From contig OU862928.1 in the NCBI GenBank assembly GCA_917880885.1, positions 39,420,962 through 39,484,961 on the forward strand: a stretch of 64,000 bases of DNA. The letters run 5' to 3'. Shown piece by piece: positions 8,787 through 19,754 of this stretch. Below the pieces are notes generated by a model. The model was not told the origin of the DNA and ran no database searches. It saw only the letters and a list, made by a program, of their open reading frames with translations. Origin of the DNA: Limnephilus marmoratus. Lineage: Eukaryota; Arthropoda; Insecta; Trichoptera; Limnephilidae. Made by a program: the position numbers and the translations under genes. Positions within the stretch are counted from its first letter, which is position 1. Each line of letters starts with the position of its first letter.

Positions 8787-11682
8787 CTTCTCTAAACCGC
8801 TAATCTTTTTGGTTGCCTTGGGAGGCTTGGAGTCAATCTTATCAACTGCGTTCTTTCTTTCTTCGAACTTGTCTAATCTCGGATCATAGAACGATCCGTC
8901 GTCGATACTCCTCTCACGGTGAGCAAACTCTTCCCTCCTCGGCACTCTCCGGCTGTCGCTATTCTCCTGTCTGTAGTCGTGGTTCTCTGGTCTATATTCA
9001 GAGTGCTCGTGTTCAAAGTCCGAAGCGTACCTCGGCTTCGGCGGAGGGTGGTTGTCTTCCGTGTGTTGCCTCTCGCTGGCGATCAGGAGAGAGGAGGCGA
9101 ATCCTTCATCTTCGCTCTCGTTCCTCAAATCTCCCCGACTTCTAACTCCCTTAGAAGACGAAACAGCTCTTCTCGAATTGATGTCTCCATTCGAGTCTTT
9201 CCTGTAATCGTTTTCGATTCCAGAATCGGCAAACTTGTTGTCGCGATCCCGGTCGTTTTCGTATCTGCTTCTCGAAGACTCTGGTCCGGAGGTCTCTCCC
9301 CCATAGCCCAAGTCCCGCCTTTCCTCTGAGTCGTGTTGCCTCAAGGACCGTGAGCTGGTTTGCTCAGAGTAATCTAATTGGTTTTTGAAATGCTTGTCAC
9401 TAGCATTTTGCTTATTTCTCCTCAGGGAATTGTGGAAGGTTTCTGGCCTCTCTGGGTCGTACTGTTCTTCTAAATTGCTTTTACCCCTTTTGACTATTTC
9501 TGGGTTGGACGCGTAGTGGTCTCTGCTGTTTCCAAACTTTTCCTGTTTATATTTTGAGCTGGTGTATCTCGAGTGGGTGTTGAGTCCATCTTGACTAGAG
9601 CCAGTTCGAGTGGTCCTGGATTTGTACTTTTTGATGTCAGGCGAGTACCTCGGCCCACTGGCTTGAGAGTCGAGGCTCGGGGGCTCATATTCTGGTTCAG
9701 GAGGGAAATACCTCGCGGGTTTTGGAGGGGCGAAATATTTTGTTCCCAAAGGCTCTTCTGCTAGACGCCTATCAATAAACTCCCGCCTGTCTATTTCTTC
9801 TCCCAGAATGGGTTCGAACCGGGATGTCTCCGGGTTGAATTTTGACTTAGAACTGTGCTCGGTTTTCCTCAAGGTTCCATCCTTGTCCCTGCTTGTGTTT
9901 AAAGTATATTCATCTGTGTAACCAGATTTAACATTTCCATCTTCTCTGTAATACTTGGTCATTTCGGAAACGTATCTTTTAGTTGCTTCTACGGGGTTAG
10001 CTTCCTCAATTTCGAACTCCTTTTCAGGTGTGTATCTCGTGCTAACATTTCCCGGACTAGTTTGATCCCTGTTCTTTCTGGCATTTAGCCTCGACTCCAA
10101 AAGTTCTCTCCGGTGACTTAGTTCAGCCTTCTTACTGTTATATTTCAAATCATCTTGCTCCGCTGAGCTGTCTCTTTTTTTGGCATCCATTCCGTCTGCC
10201 CTACCGCGAGTTCTCTCGTAATCGAGATATCGCTGATTTTCTGCGTTAGCGTCTTCGAGGGGATACTCGTTTGCGTAGTCAGGCTCCTTGTCTAAAAACG
10301 ATCTTTGCTTGAACTCCTTGAATCTCGGAGTGATAGGACTATCTGTTTCTGTTATGAAGTCTTCTAAATGTCTGTATGGATCATCACCTATCTTCTGGCC
10401 GCTGTAAGAAAAGTCAGTTTGATCACGAGAGTAAGAGGTCTGCACTCTGCTTTCTTCGTATCCCAAACCTTCGTCTTCGTCTGAATGTTGTCCTCGTTGC
10501 CTTCCCGGCTTCACGGTCGTGTGCACTGTTGACTTCATGCCGGCTTTTTCACCGTTTTCTCCGCTTCCACAGACGACTTGGGCGTAAATGATACCCTGTG
10601 GACTTTCCGGGACTGATTTGTTGACTGGTGACGGTACTCTCTCTGGACTGAGAGATCTCATATACAAGTTGGGATCGGGACTGACACTCGGCTTTGTGTA
10701 GGAGAAGGGTTGATTGTTATTATGCGCTGCACTGTGTGTTGGCGAAAGAAGGTTTGCTTTTGGAGGGGGAGAAAACTTATCTTTGTTCAAGAATCTGACC
10801 ATGCTGTCAACTGTCTGTCCTTTGGTAAGTGGGAGTCTTTCTGGTGGTTTCTGGCTACTATGAATCATATCTGGGGACTTCTCCGATTGTGGCTTGTTTT
10901 CGAGCAAGCTGATGGTTTCCTTGATTGATTTTTTGATATCTTTGGAGTTTATTTCCTTATTCTTAACTTCTATTTCATCTACTATAATTTTTTTCCTAGA
11001 ATTAGACTTGGGAAGGGTACTAAATGGGTTGACAGATTTCCGCGCTTGGACAAGTGGTTCGTCTTTGCCGGTGAGAGTTTTAGCCCTTTTAGGCCTCGCT
11101 GGAGGTTTTGGTTCTTTGATTCGAGGTGGTTTCTCGACAGGATTAACTTTATAATCAGAAGAAGCAGCAATCACCGCTCTTGTAGGACTTCTTTTAACGT
11201 TTGCTGATTTAGCCTCAATCCTTTCCGTATCTCCGTCTGGAGAATTTGGAAGTCTAGAATCTGGTGACTTGAAATAGTCGTCTGCCTGATTGATTTCTAT
11301 TATTGGTGATAGCTGCGTCTTTTTACCAATGACAGAATTGAGATACTCTTCTGATTCACTTCCTGTTCTCTTTCTGATCGGCCTCTGTGTTGTGGACTTG
11401 AGATCGCTGACGTCGCTTTTGCTCCTCTTGACCGTGATGTTAGATTTTTTAGTTCCCTGTGACTGAGAGGAACCCGGATCCTCTCTTTCTGTCTTTTTGA
11501 AAAGGTTCAAGAGTGAATTCTTTTGCAATTTCTTGGGTTTTTTCGCGCTCACATCGCTGGTGGACCTTCCCAAAGAAGACCTGAGGTTCTCAACTGGGAA
11601 TGTTGAAGTGACCCCGAGTTCTTCGCTTCTCCTTCTCGGAGGGCCTGAATTGATATCGAGGGTCGGTCTGTTGCGACGACGT
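8787..11682 (-). CDS. Unrecognised disordered protein, 2.9-kb central exon 3
   Basis: 2896 bp, residues about 114-1078. It is the core of the protein and opens at acceptor CTTTTCAG rather than at any internal start codon: the frame continues upstream as RRRNRPTLDINSGPPRRRSE. Visible features: an aromatic-basic motif NSLLNLFKKTER; proline-rich putative SH3 ligands EKPPRIKEPKPPARPKR, APPKPARYFPPEPEYEPP and PPPKPRYASDFE; one GTLRK motif; many Arg/Asp/Ser/Tyr stretches; RRDxxxRGD-like runs near the end. No catalytic domain, zinc finger or membrane segment. Low complexity and charge suggest a cytoskeletal or scaffold protein, which is only an inference. Confidence 0.92.
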
Positions 11683-12629
11683 CTGAAAAGAGACGGGACA
11701 TATGTAAGAAATAAGCATTAGACGTTAAACCATTCTCTCCATTCTTCAAATATTAATACAGCATTATTGGGACCATTTTGTTATAAAGTTTTATGGTTTT
11801 TGGTTAAATAGAGAGATTGGGAAACCACAAGTGAATGTGTACAACAACAAATTACAAGTACGAGCGTCACTCAGCTTGTAGCATGTTTGTTGTTGTGCAG
11901 GGATGACAAAGTTTCTTTGATTCCGTTTCACTGGGTAAGTTGTATTCAATTCAAATAGGCATTGAAGATTAAAGGCACTGAACATAAAACTTCCAGAAGT
12001 ATGACCTAAACTGATTTGAAAGAAAACTTTTGTTGATGTCAATTTACTTAAGAATAAGGTTAAATATATGGTGAAAAATTGGCTATCGGAAAAAAAATAT
12101 TTATATTGATATTGATATGTATGAAAAAATGTCGAATCTGTAGATATAAGATGTAAATTTTAAATGTAAAAAATCTATATGTAACCAAAATATAAGCACC
12201 TGTTGACAAGCCAATTCAATTGGCTTAGCAGGACTTGTTTGTTGATTTTAATATGTATTATCTATTATTTCAAAAAAAAAAAATTTCACTGAAAACGGTT
12301 AATGTTTTTAACATATTTGGTAGTTTTCAAGTAAGATAAAATTTGACTTATTTTCAGCATAAACAGAAGCCCACAACACGCTCCTATCTGTGTATCTCTT
12401 TAGTGATTGAGCGTATGTCTAAATATAATTTATTTGCGCACGCCGGGAATTGAACCCGCCACTTCCTTTACTTGGTGTTTATCATAATTATCCCAAGTTG
12501 AACAATCACCACAATTGGCGCAGCCGGTAGGATAAAGTTACATTAATGGTTATATTTTGATGTTTTATTGCAGAAGAAGTTGAGATAGATCACAGAAAGC
12601 TTATTTGCTGTACGGTGTGTGAATCTTAC
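11683..12629 (-). other. Intron 2, 947 bp
   Basis: Donor GTAAGATTC at its 12629 end and acceptor CTTTTCAG at its 11683 end. A degraded family A SINE remnant lies near 12430-12500; the rest is AT-rich and unrecognised. Confidence 0.85.
12425..12510 (-). repeat. Family A SINE remnant
   Basis: The phrase TTTATTTGCGCACGCCGGGA followed by ATTGAACCCGCC matches the inverted tRNA-derived head (B-box region) of family A seen at 38.7, 38.9 and 48.4 kb. Only about 80 bases are recognisable. Confidence 0.5.
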
Positions 12630-12810
12630 CCCCTGACCGGCAGCGAATGGAACCTGTCCGGAGGCAAGCCAGCATCAGTGGAATGGCAGGTGGCCCTACT
12701 GGCTTGGAGCAGGACCCGCTCGGCCTCCCGGGCCAGCTGCTGCTTGCTCAGCCCGCCCAGCGACTGGCGGCGCACGGGAGGGCTGGCCGGGGTCGAAGGC
12801 CTCACAGGGG
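12630..12810 (-). CDS. Unrecognised disordered protein, exon 2
   Basis: 181 bp. Acceptor TTTTTGTTCCAG and donor GTAAGATTC are both strong. The exon enters with two bases of a codon and leaves with two, coding PVRPSTPASPPVRRQSLGGL and then SKQQLAREAERVLLQASRA and a short tail to LPVR. GC content is clearly higher than the flanks, as in exons 3 to 8. Because it starts with CC of a split codon, an upstream exon ending in one base is required; the exon at 42946-43239 ends in G, giving GCC (Ala). Confidence 0.85.
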
Positions 12811-13449
12811 CTGGAACAAAAATAACACAATGCTGTTAGTTAGAGTAAGACTGTGTCGGTAGATGACGCTGACCAGATAGGAGCAACGGCACTATCACAT
12901 TAAAGGAACAACAGAGCCCGAGGTCATCAGCTGGATCAAGATGTTCCTGCAATACTTTGAAGATGGAAGTAATAACTTACAGTCAAAAAACATGAAGATG
13001 AGGAAATCAACAGACACAAATACGAAGTCTTCAAATATGAAGATGAGGAAATCAATGGACCCAAAGATGTCTACAAACATTAAGATGAGGAAATCATAAA
13101 AAAATTAATTAACACCGAGACAACAACCTTAGTCTGCCTCGTAACAGAAATCCTAATGAGGAGGACTGTGAATATGTTATTATCATTATACCTTTTAATT
13201 GTTAATAATAAAAAATAAAAAAGACCAACAAAAAGCGAAGGAATTGTGATGGGGCTGCCCAAAGTTATTTAAATAGAAGAGATGTGCTATCGGCAGTTTT
13301 ACTGGGTGGGACTGTGTTTCCTGGTGTCGCTGATATTGTTAACCAATACTAGTCTGCACACCTTCGAAAAATCAACTAAATGAACAAATTCTTTCCGTAT
13401 TCCGCCGACGATCGGGCGGCCACATAGCATGATATCTTTTGTATTTCAA

Positions 13450-14130
13450 TATCTTTGGGGCTGCCAAACAAACTCAAATTTAAAACAAATCAAGAAGGTA
13501 AGAAGAGGTAACAATGTATTTATGGCAAAGTCAGATCTTGGGAGCATAAGGCAAATAAGACAATAACATCTACGATTGCTCTACTCTAAAAAGACCAAAT
13601 AACATATCTAGGAATCATAATTGACCAAAACCTCAGGAGCATCCAATCCATTTGCGACCCTCATAAAACGTTATTCACCTATCTGACAAAGATAGATCCG
13701 CAATGTTTGGGCAGAAAATTGGCACATTGCTAGTGCTAAACCAATTCTCGATATAAAGGGCTATCCCATCAAAGTTGTGATTTCAACACTTCCCCCATTT
13801 CCCAAATTTTCCAAGTATTCAAATGAGAATAAATGAAAATTGCTTCGATCTTTCTCAAATTTGTGTTGACTCCCCAGAATTCTGTAGTCTAGAAGTGGGA
13901 ACTTTAGATCATCCCTTTCTAAACAAATATCCTCTCTTCTATCAAATTTTATCTAAAATTGCCTCCCCTCCGTTCAACATCTTTTCTAAGTCTAAATTCA
14001 ACTCCAATCTTCCATAATATAATTATTAAATTCTCACATTTATAGCATCAGTATATAAATTCACCTTCCCTTTCTTTGTAATTTGAAATGATAACCTAGA
14101 AGACTCTTCAAGGATGAAAACCAGTATTAT
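13450..14130 (+). pseudogene. Non-LTR RT fragment with its 3' UTR (family I)
   Basis: The plus strand reads QITYLGIIIDQNL around 13600 (YLGI block of non-LTR RTs), followed by frameshifted thumb remnants. From about 13850 it continues as the family I 3' region also found inverted at 2335-2640, ending CTTCAAGGATGAAAACC and an A-rich end near 14135. A 5'-truncated, decayed copy. Confidence 0.6.
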
Positions 14131-14149
14131 TGAAAAAAGAAAACGCATT

Positions 14150-14870
14150 ACTAACGGCCGTTATTCTCAATGTTTCGATCGATCAATCTGAGTCTCCGAT
14201 CAGGTAAGTGATTTGTTTAGTAAAACTCGATTCGCCTGTTGGTCGAATAGTTGGGAAGAGCGTATTTGTGCATTTGAGGAGTGTTGAGCCAAAATTTCGG
14301 CTCAACATTTGATCAGTAGGATTGGGAATAACGGCTGTTATGAGTCTTCGATCAGCTGAGTGATTTGTTTAAAAACGCTCGATTCGGCTGTTGGTCGGAG
14401 CGTTGCGTTGGAAAGAGCATTAGAGGAGAGTTGAGCCAAAATTTCGGCTCAACAATTGATCAGTAGGATTGGGAACAACGGCTGTTATGAGTCTCCGATC
14501 AACTGAGTGATTTGTTTAAAAACGCTCGATTCATGATCAGTAGGATTGGGAACAACGGCTGTTATGAGTCTCTGATCAGCTGAGTGGTTTGTTTAAAAAC
14601 GCTCGATTCGCCTGTTGGTCGGAGAGTTGCGTTGGAAAGAGCATTTGAGGAGTGTTGAGTCAAAATTTCGGCTCAACAATTGATCAGTAGAATTGGGAAC
14701 AACGGGTGTTATGAGTCTTTGATCAGCTGAGTGATTTGTTTAAAAACGCTCAATTCGCCTATTGGTCGGTGAATTGCGTTGGAAAGAGCAATTGAAGAGT
14801 GTTGAGCCAAAATTTCGGCTCACCAATTGATCAGTAGGAATGGAAACAACGGCCGTTACTACTCAATTTT
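14150..14870. repeat. About 150-bp tandem satellite, five units
   Basis: Units begin around AACGGCTGTTATGAGTCTCC and carry GATCAGCTGAGTGATTTG, ACGCTCGATTCGCCTGTTGG and a hairpin GTTGAGCC-AAAATTTC-GGCTCAAC. Repeat spacing is about 150 bp, with one internally deleted unit (about 70 bp) near 14480-14550. Units are roughly 90 percent alike by eye. Confidence 0.85.
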
Positions 14871-15324
14871 GATCTTCTCTATAATAAATCGAAACTATAA
14901 GACAAGTTTCGTTGACCCAAGAGGCCGGTTCTTAGTTCCTACCAAGTACACAATATAAGCCTAATTATCTGAACTTCTTAATTATTTAAAGGCATTCCAT
15001 AAAATTTTGACGGCATCTCATTGACAAAGGAGGTGATATTTTCTTGAATACAACCTTTGAGAGTCGTGAGGAAAATTACTGTGTTTTTATTTGCTATTCA
15101 TTCTCACGTTACTAATTAGGAAATATTTTTACGAAGGTGGTCTTTTGACTAAGGAATTTAGTGCCATCTGTTTAATTGTTTGTTTACTTAAACGGTAGTG
15201 TCTTTGTTGGTATTTTAATTTTTTACGCAAAGACGATAAATTCGAGATAAGCGTACATCCGTGGCCAATGTAGATCTTCGATTACGAGTGCAGAGGTCGC
15301 AGAATCACAATAAATTTTATACAA

Positions 15325-15690
15325 ACGTGTTCTCAATTTCCTCTCTGGATTTTGACACTACTGCAAACATGTTTTAACGTTATATTAATATTGACCTCTA
15401 GCGTGTCGGTACGTTTTGCTTTTTTTAAAAGTTATTTCTTATAGGAGCTAAGACTCTCTAAATATCGTTAAAATTGCATGGTTTGAACGCCATCAACAGA
15501 CGTTCAATACACAAACTAGACAATACATTATTTAAAAAAAAAAAACAAAACGTACAGTCGTAGAGTATTTTCTTCTAATTCAGGTAGTAAAAAAATCTTA
15601 AAAATCGGTTCAGTTTTGGAGGAGAAAAATGGGGAATACAAAACCTCGATTTTGATGACTTTATATATGTAGGTGTCAGCGTGAGGTGTA
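15325..15690 (+). repeat. Family H dispersed repeat
   Basis: Contains TTCCTCTCTGGATTTTGACA, CGTGTCGGTACGTTTTGCTT and GCCATCAACAGACGTTCA. Other copies are at 23985-24680 and, reversed, 46868-47065. Unclassified. Confidence 0.65.
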
Positions 15691-15789
15691 TTTGTGCTTT
15701 TCGCTCAGTATTTTGGGGAGTAATAGCGACAGAGATAGCAACAGTTTGGTAAAATATCTATTGTTCAAACTTCTCGGCGTCCGGATTTC

Positions 15790-16290
15790 TACCAGTAATA
15801 TCGACTCCAGATACTAATATCTACAGCCTGTATGTCGGACGAATATCTACAGCTCATATGTTGAACTAATATCTACGAACTTCAGAGTGTTGACTAATAT
15901 CAATCTACAGAGCTAAGGTCGGACGAATATCTATGACGGTCCCAGTGTTGACTAATATCTACAGAGCGTAGGTTGAACTAATATCTACAGAGCATAGGTT
16001 GGACTAATCAGCTAAATGTGTCCAATAGTCCGATATTAGGGATTTTTACATACATACTTACATAAATTAAGTTTTTTAAACTGCATACGCAATATTACGT
16101 TATTCCAATATGCTGTACATAATTGCAAATCCAACCTCTGCCAGTGCTGTAGATATTCGTCAACACTTTGGTTCTCATAGATATTAGTCAGCAGTTTGAG
16201 CTGTAGATATTCGTCAACACTTTTGTTCTCATAGATATTAGTTCGATTTTTTCAGTTTTTGGAATTCCTGTAGATATTAGTAGACGCCTC
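15790..16290. mobile_element. Non-autonomous element with repeat-built inverted ends, copy 1
   Basis: The left part is a run of units based on GACTAATATCTACAGAGC, the right part a run of the reverse form (GTAGATATTCGTCAACAC, ATAGATATTAGTC). A unique core of about 120 bp (TTAGGGATTTTTACATACAT onward) separates them. The outermost ends read TACTAATATCTACAG on the left and its complement on the right. A second copy with the same core lies at 27196-27770. Confidence 0.7.
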
Positions 16291-16415
16291 CGTAATATCT
16301 ATACTTTAGGACTATCAGTAATATCTATACTTTAGGACTATCAGTAATATCTATACTTTAGGACTATCAGTAATATCTATACTTTAGGACTACCAGTAAT
16401 ATCTATACTTTAAAT
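16290..16415. repeat. 26-bp minisatellite, five units
   Basis: Unit TAATATCTATACTTTAGGAC plus TATCAG repeated head to tail, beginning exactly at the right end of the preceding element. It appears to have grown from that element's terminal TAATATCTA phrase. Confidence 0.85.
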
Positions 16416-17059
16416 AATTAATAATGTAATGGTAATGGTGGTAATGTATTTCACGTAAATGATTTATTATAATATATTTGAGTTCGATGAAACTGCGGAG
16501 TTAAAAAAACTCGGCTACCTAATCGATGGCTTCCCATTAATTTTGTTGAAGTTTAATGGTTTGGGGGTTATAAAGTTTCAACATTTAAATCGATTCGATA
16601 TATTTAATGTAAAAAACCTGCCAGACGAGAACAGTTCGAACTGAATTATGTTTACATTAATTAATAGAGGAAGGCGCAATGAACTTATGTAAGTCGCCGC
16701 TACCCGAATTTTTACCGATTTCTTACATATCTCCCACATTTGAAGTTTTTAAGCTCTTAAAAAAATATATGCTATTTTTGAAGTTAATATCTAGACGCGT
16801 TCCACGCCGAAATGCACATTATATGAAATTCCCTCGATAGAAAAAAAATCGCAAAGTATTCTCCTAAAACTAATATAAACACGTTTGTTTCAGTTATTTT
16901 ACAAGTTATAGTTGTGAAAAAATTCACAATGTTTCTTTAAGTAATACATAAGGCTAGAGATGCCACGAATGATGATTTTGCCGAATACTGAATATTCGGC
17001 TAGGCTCTCGGCCGAATCTCCGAATATTCGGTGACACGTAGTACATTTCGAAAACAGTT

Positions 17060-17405
17060 TTCATGAATTTAAAATAATAAAAATAGTTTTCTGGAATTAA
17101 AATGAATTGAACTCAAAAGTTTAAAATCGTTTTCATGAATCAAAATGAATTGAACTCATAAGTTAAAAATCGTTTTCATGAATCAAAATGAATTGAACTC
17201 ATAAGTTAAAAATCGTTTTCATGAATCAAAATGAATTGAACTCATAAGTTAAAAATCGTTTTCATGAATCAAAATGAATTGAACTCATAAGTTAAAAATC
17301 GTTTTCATGAATCAAAATGAATTGAACTCATAAGTTAAAAATCGTTTTCATGAATCAAAATTAATTGAACTCATAAATTAAACATCGTTTTCATGAATTA
17401 ATAAA
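17060..17405. repeat. 44-bp tandem array, seven to eight units
   Basis: Unit TCATGAATCAAAATGAATTG plus AACTCATAAGTTAAAAATCGTTTT. The central units are identical; outer units diverge, as expected for an array homogenised from the middle. Confidence 0.9.
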
Positions 17406-17438
17406 AATCAATTACATTTCGCAAATGTAATGACGGCA

Positions 17439-17660
17439 GATCCTTACAAGTGGTGATCAGCAAACGCAAAACAGTATCCAAGCCCAGCAGAATTGGCTAA
17501 GATTTATTTATCAATCCCGGTAGAAGTATATAGTGAGCGGCTGTTTTCGGAAGCAGGTATAATAATTTATGAGGAAAAGAGCAATTGTTTGCTATCAACA
17601 AATACTGAAAAAATTGTATTCATTCGACAAAACCTACCACCGATAAATTTTAAGTATTAA
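17439..17660 (+). pseudogene. hAT transposase C-terminal dimerisation domain, with stop
   Basis: Plus strand reads DPYKW, then a TGA at 17454-17456 where a second Trp is usual, then SANAKQYPSPAELAKIYLSI, PVEVYSERLFSEAG and KIVFIRQNLPP before a TAA at 17658-17660. Known: DPxxWW, the LA..YLS block and SERLFSxAG are hallmarks of the hAT C-terminal domain. Only the last 73 codons persist. Confidence 0.85.
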
Positions 17661-17704
17661 ATGTTCTGATTTTTTGTTAAAGTAGAAATTTTTGTGAGTA
17701 ATAT

Positions 17705-17737
17705 GTTTATTTATTTATTTATTTATTTATTTATTTG
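17705..17737. repeat. (TTTA)n microsatellite
   Basis: Eight tetranucleotide units inside the hAT-like element. Confidence 0.9.
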
Positions 17738-17900
17738 AGACACAAACAGGATATTTATAAAACATTTTTGTGGGTAATATATAATAAATTAAAATACAAA
17801 TATAAATATCCCTAGACTAATGTGTCTGCAGTAATCACATTTGAATTTTTACAGATGCAAACACATGAAAAACAATGGAAGTATTATTTATACATAACTT
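17738..17900 (-). repeat. Non-LTR 3' end (family K), inverted copy
   Basis: The block AATATCCCTAGACTAATGTG and onward is the reverse complement of 20100-20175, where the same sequence follows an RT C-terminal tail. It is nested inside the hAT-like element. Confidence 0.65.
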
Positions 17901-18559
17901 AAAAAACTTAAATATAGAAATTGAAATACATTATAAGCATACAATATTTATGAAGTATTTCCTGAAATGTAATAAAACAAAAACATTTTTTTTTTATTTT
18001 TTATTTTTTTTATTATGCATTATTTATTATTTATTATTTTATTATTTTATTATTTTATTTATTATTCATTATGCGTTATTTATTATGCATTTTTATTCAT
18101 GATTTGCTATTCGGCGAATACCGAATAGTAGCCGAATATTCGTGGCATCTCTACTTAAGACGCCTTCTTTTTTTATTTTTGCTCTATTTTAAACGAGTCG
18201 TGTTTTATTAAAAGTTTTCACAATTTTCGCATCGATTTTATCGCTCTAAATATTAGCGCGCTCCTCCAACATTCGTGATTACATAGGTATCTCTCTATCT
18301 TCTTCTTTTTATGATTAAGTCATTAAATCTCTAGTAAAGATTTTAGCACATCTTCAACCTCTATTTTTATCTACTTTTTTTTAAAGTTAAAACTTCTTTA
18401 GCACCGTTGTGATTTTAAACTCGATGAAACGAAAATAGCGACACGAAAAAGAGACAAACACGTCTGTAGGATTTAGCTTACGAGAGAATGAGATAGAGAG
18501 ATATCTGTCTCCTATTTGTGCGGTGCTTCGTAGCCTGCAAGCTACAGTTGTAGCTCGTG

Positions 18560-18830
18560 TGATCAGATCTTATCACCATACAAGGCTAAAGCCATTTCTA
18601 GAACGTTTCAACTCTAAATGGTGTTCTTACAGCAGGGCGATACTGAGAGTATCTTCCAGTCTGGAACGTGCCGAAAATATACTATATATTATTTTTAATT
18701 AATGAATTGCGAAATTAAATAAATAAATCAAATAAAATTTAATTTCGCATGCCGAGAATTAAATCCGCAACATTGGGAATGCTAGCCGAGAGCCTTATGA
18801 CTTACGACCCTCGACCACGGAGGCCGTCAA
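18560..18830 (-). repeat. Family A SINE, truncated copy
   Basis: Shares GGCTAAAGCCATTT, CAGGGCGATACTGAGAGTAT, TTCCAGTCTGGAACGTGCCG and the reversed tRNA-like head near 18735-18830 (TCGACCACGGAGGCCGTCAA). The 3' purine-rich part is missing. Confidence 0.7.
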
Positions 18831-19039
18831 CTGTAGTGGTATTCACTAATAAATACTAGAAATAGCATTGTGAGCTGAAATATTAGCAACATTATCTTCA
18901 TTTTCTTAACGCACGTATTATTGGCTGCTATCTTTATATGCATATGATTGCAAGATTCAACTCGAACTAAATGCTATCTAGATAGTGTCTGGATAAAAAT
19001 TTATCGTAGTAGTAGTCGAAGTATGATACAGTTAAATGT

Positions 19040-19205
19040 GACCGATTTGAATATAGACACCTTAGCTCAGTTGGTAGAGCACTTGCCATGTAAACCAAGG
19101 GTTCGAGTCCCAGAGGTGCCAATATCTTTTTCTGATTTTTTTGTCACAGATCTTCGATTGAGTTTCGCTAATATTGTCTTCATTATTATAATTTGAGATT
19201 TTACT
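19040..19205 (+). repeat. tRNA-derived SINE, second type, copy 1
   Basis: A-box CTTAGCTCAGTTGGTAGAGC and B-box GGTTCGAGTCC with CACCT/AGGTG ends resemble a tRNA head (19063-19122). A body of about 80 bp follows and is shared with the copy at 21803-22005 (TTCGATTGAGTTTCGCTAAT, TTTGAGATTTTACTCATAAA). Two dispersed copies with the same non-tRNA tail make it a SINE and not a tRNA gene. Confidence 0.75.
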
Positions 19206-19242
19206 CATAAAGTTAAAAATAAAAATAAAATTTTATAGTAAA

Positions 19243-19640
19243 CTAGCTGGTTCCCGGCAGGCGTTGCTATGCCATTTAATAAAGAAATTGTTTTTCCTTG
19301 CGTGTCCTTTCCCATTATTCCCGTCCCCCTTCCGCCTCCCCTTCTTCTCTCGCGTCCTCTTCCCCTCTCACGTTCCCACTCCACCTCCTCCACCTTCTCT
19401 CTCCCCACTCCACTCCCCCCCTTCGCCCCTTTCAAACAGCTCGCATGCCACCTATTGCAATTTTTTATACAAATTTCATAATGCCAGAGCTCACCAGTAG
19501 TTTTATACAAACCTCGTCCTGACAATAACGAACACAGAAAAAAAAGAATTATCCAATTTGGTGCAGTCGTTCGGAAGTTATGCGCGTACATACATTTCGG
19601 CGATTCATTTTTATTTATATAGATAGATAGATAGATAGAT
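19243..19640 (+). repeat. Family D repeat
   Basis: Starts CTAGCTGGTTCCCGGCAGGC, contains a C/T-rich low-complexity part (19310-19435), and ends TTCGGCGATTCATTTTTATT before a (GATA)n run at 19620-19640. An inverted, similarly complete copy is at 50490-50925. Confidence 0.7.
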
Positions 19641-19689
19641 ATCATTTCGGGGGATCAATTGACGGGGAATCGACTGTCGGGTTACCGTG

Positions 19690-19750
19690 ATTTATACTAA
19701 ACTAGCAGACCAGGCCACACGTTGCTGTGGCTAACGAAACCTTCATAACC
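19690..19750 (+). repeat. Family C fragment
   Basis: ACTAGCAGACCAGGCCACAC then GTTGCTGTGGCTAACGAAAC matches the start of family C. Confidence 0.55.
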
Positions 19751-19754
19751 AACG

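Larger units (their letters stand above)
16955..18153 (+). mobile_element. hAT-like element, internally deleted, 1.2 kb
   Basis: Terminal inverted repeats TAGAGATGCCACGAAT at 16955 and its complement ending at 18153; further in, both ends carry CCGAATA/TATTCGG phrases. Flanks CATAAGGC and CTTAAGAC are an imperfect 8-bp target duplication (6 of 8). A hAT dimerisation domain remnant at 17439-17660 supports the superfamily. It also carries a 44-bp tandem array and an inverted non-LTR 3' end. Confidence 0.8.
16660..18400 (+). repeat. Family F repeat split by a hAT-like element
   Basis: Left part 16660-16954 and right part 18162-18400 together match copies at 29157-29600 and 51229-51650, in which the two parts are contiguous. 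Landmarks are TTTTTAAGCTCTTAAAAAA, CCCTCGATAGAAAAAAA, TCGCAAAGTA and, right of the break, TTTTAAACGAGTCGTGTTTT. Confidence 0.75.

Noticed and set aside
9494..9764. Open frames opposite or out of frame with the large exon, as also at 5449-6112, 8813-9329 and 10894-11154.
   Set aside because: They are shadows of the GC-rich, low-complexity coding exons on the minus strand.
14150..14870. Regularly spaced repeats considered as a CRISPR-like array.
   Set aside because: Units are contiguous with no unique spacers and the context is eukaryotic.
19063..19122. Sequence resembling a tRNA gene, and a second at 21812-21885.
   Set aside because: Both are followed by the same non-tRNA body and are diverged in the anticodon arm, so they are SINE heads.
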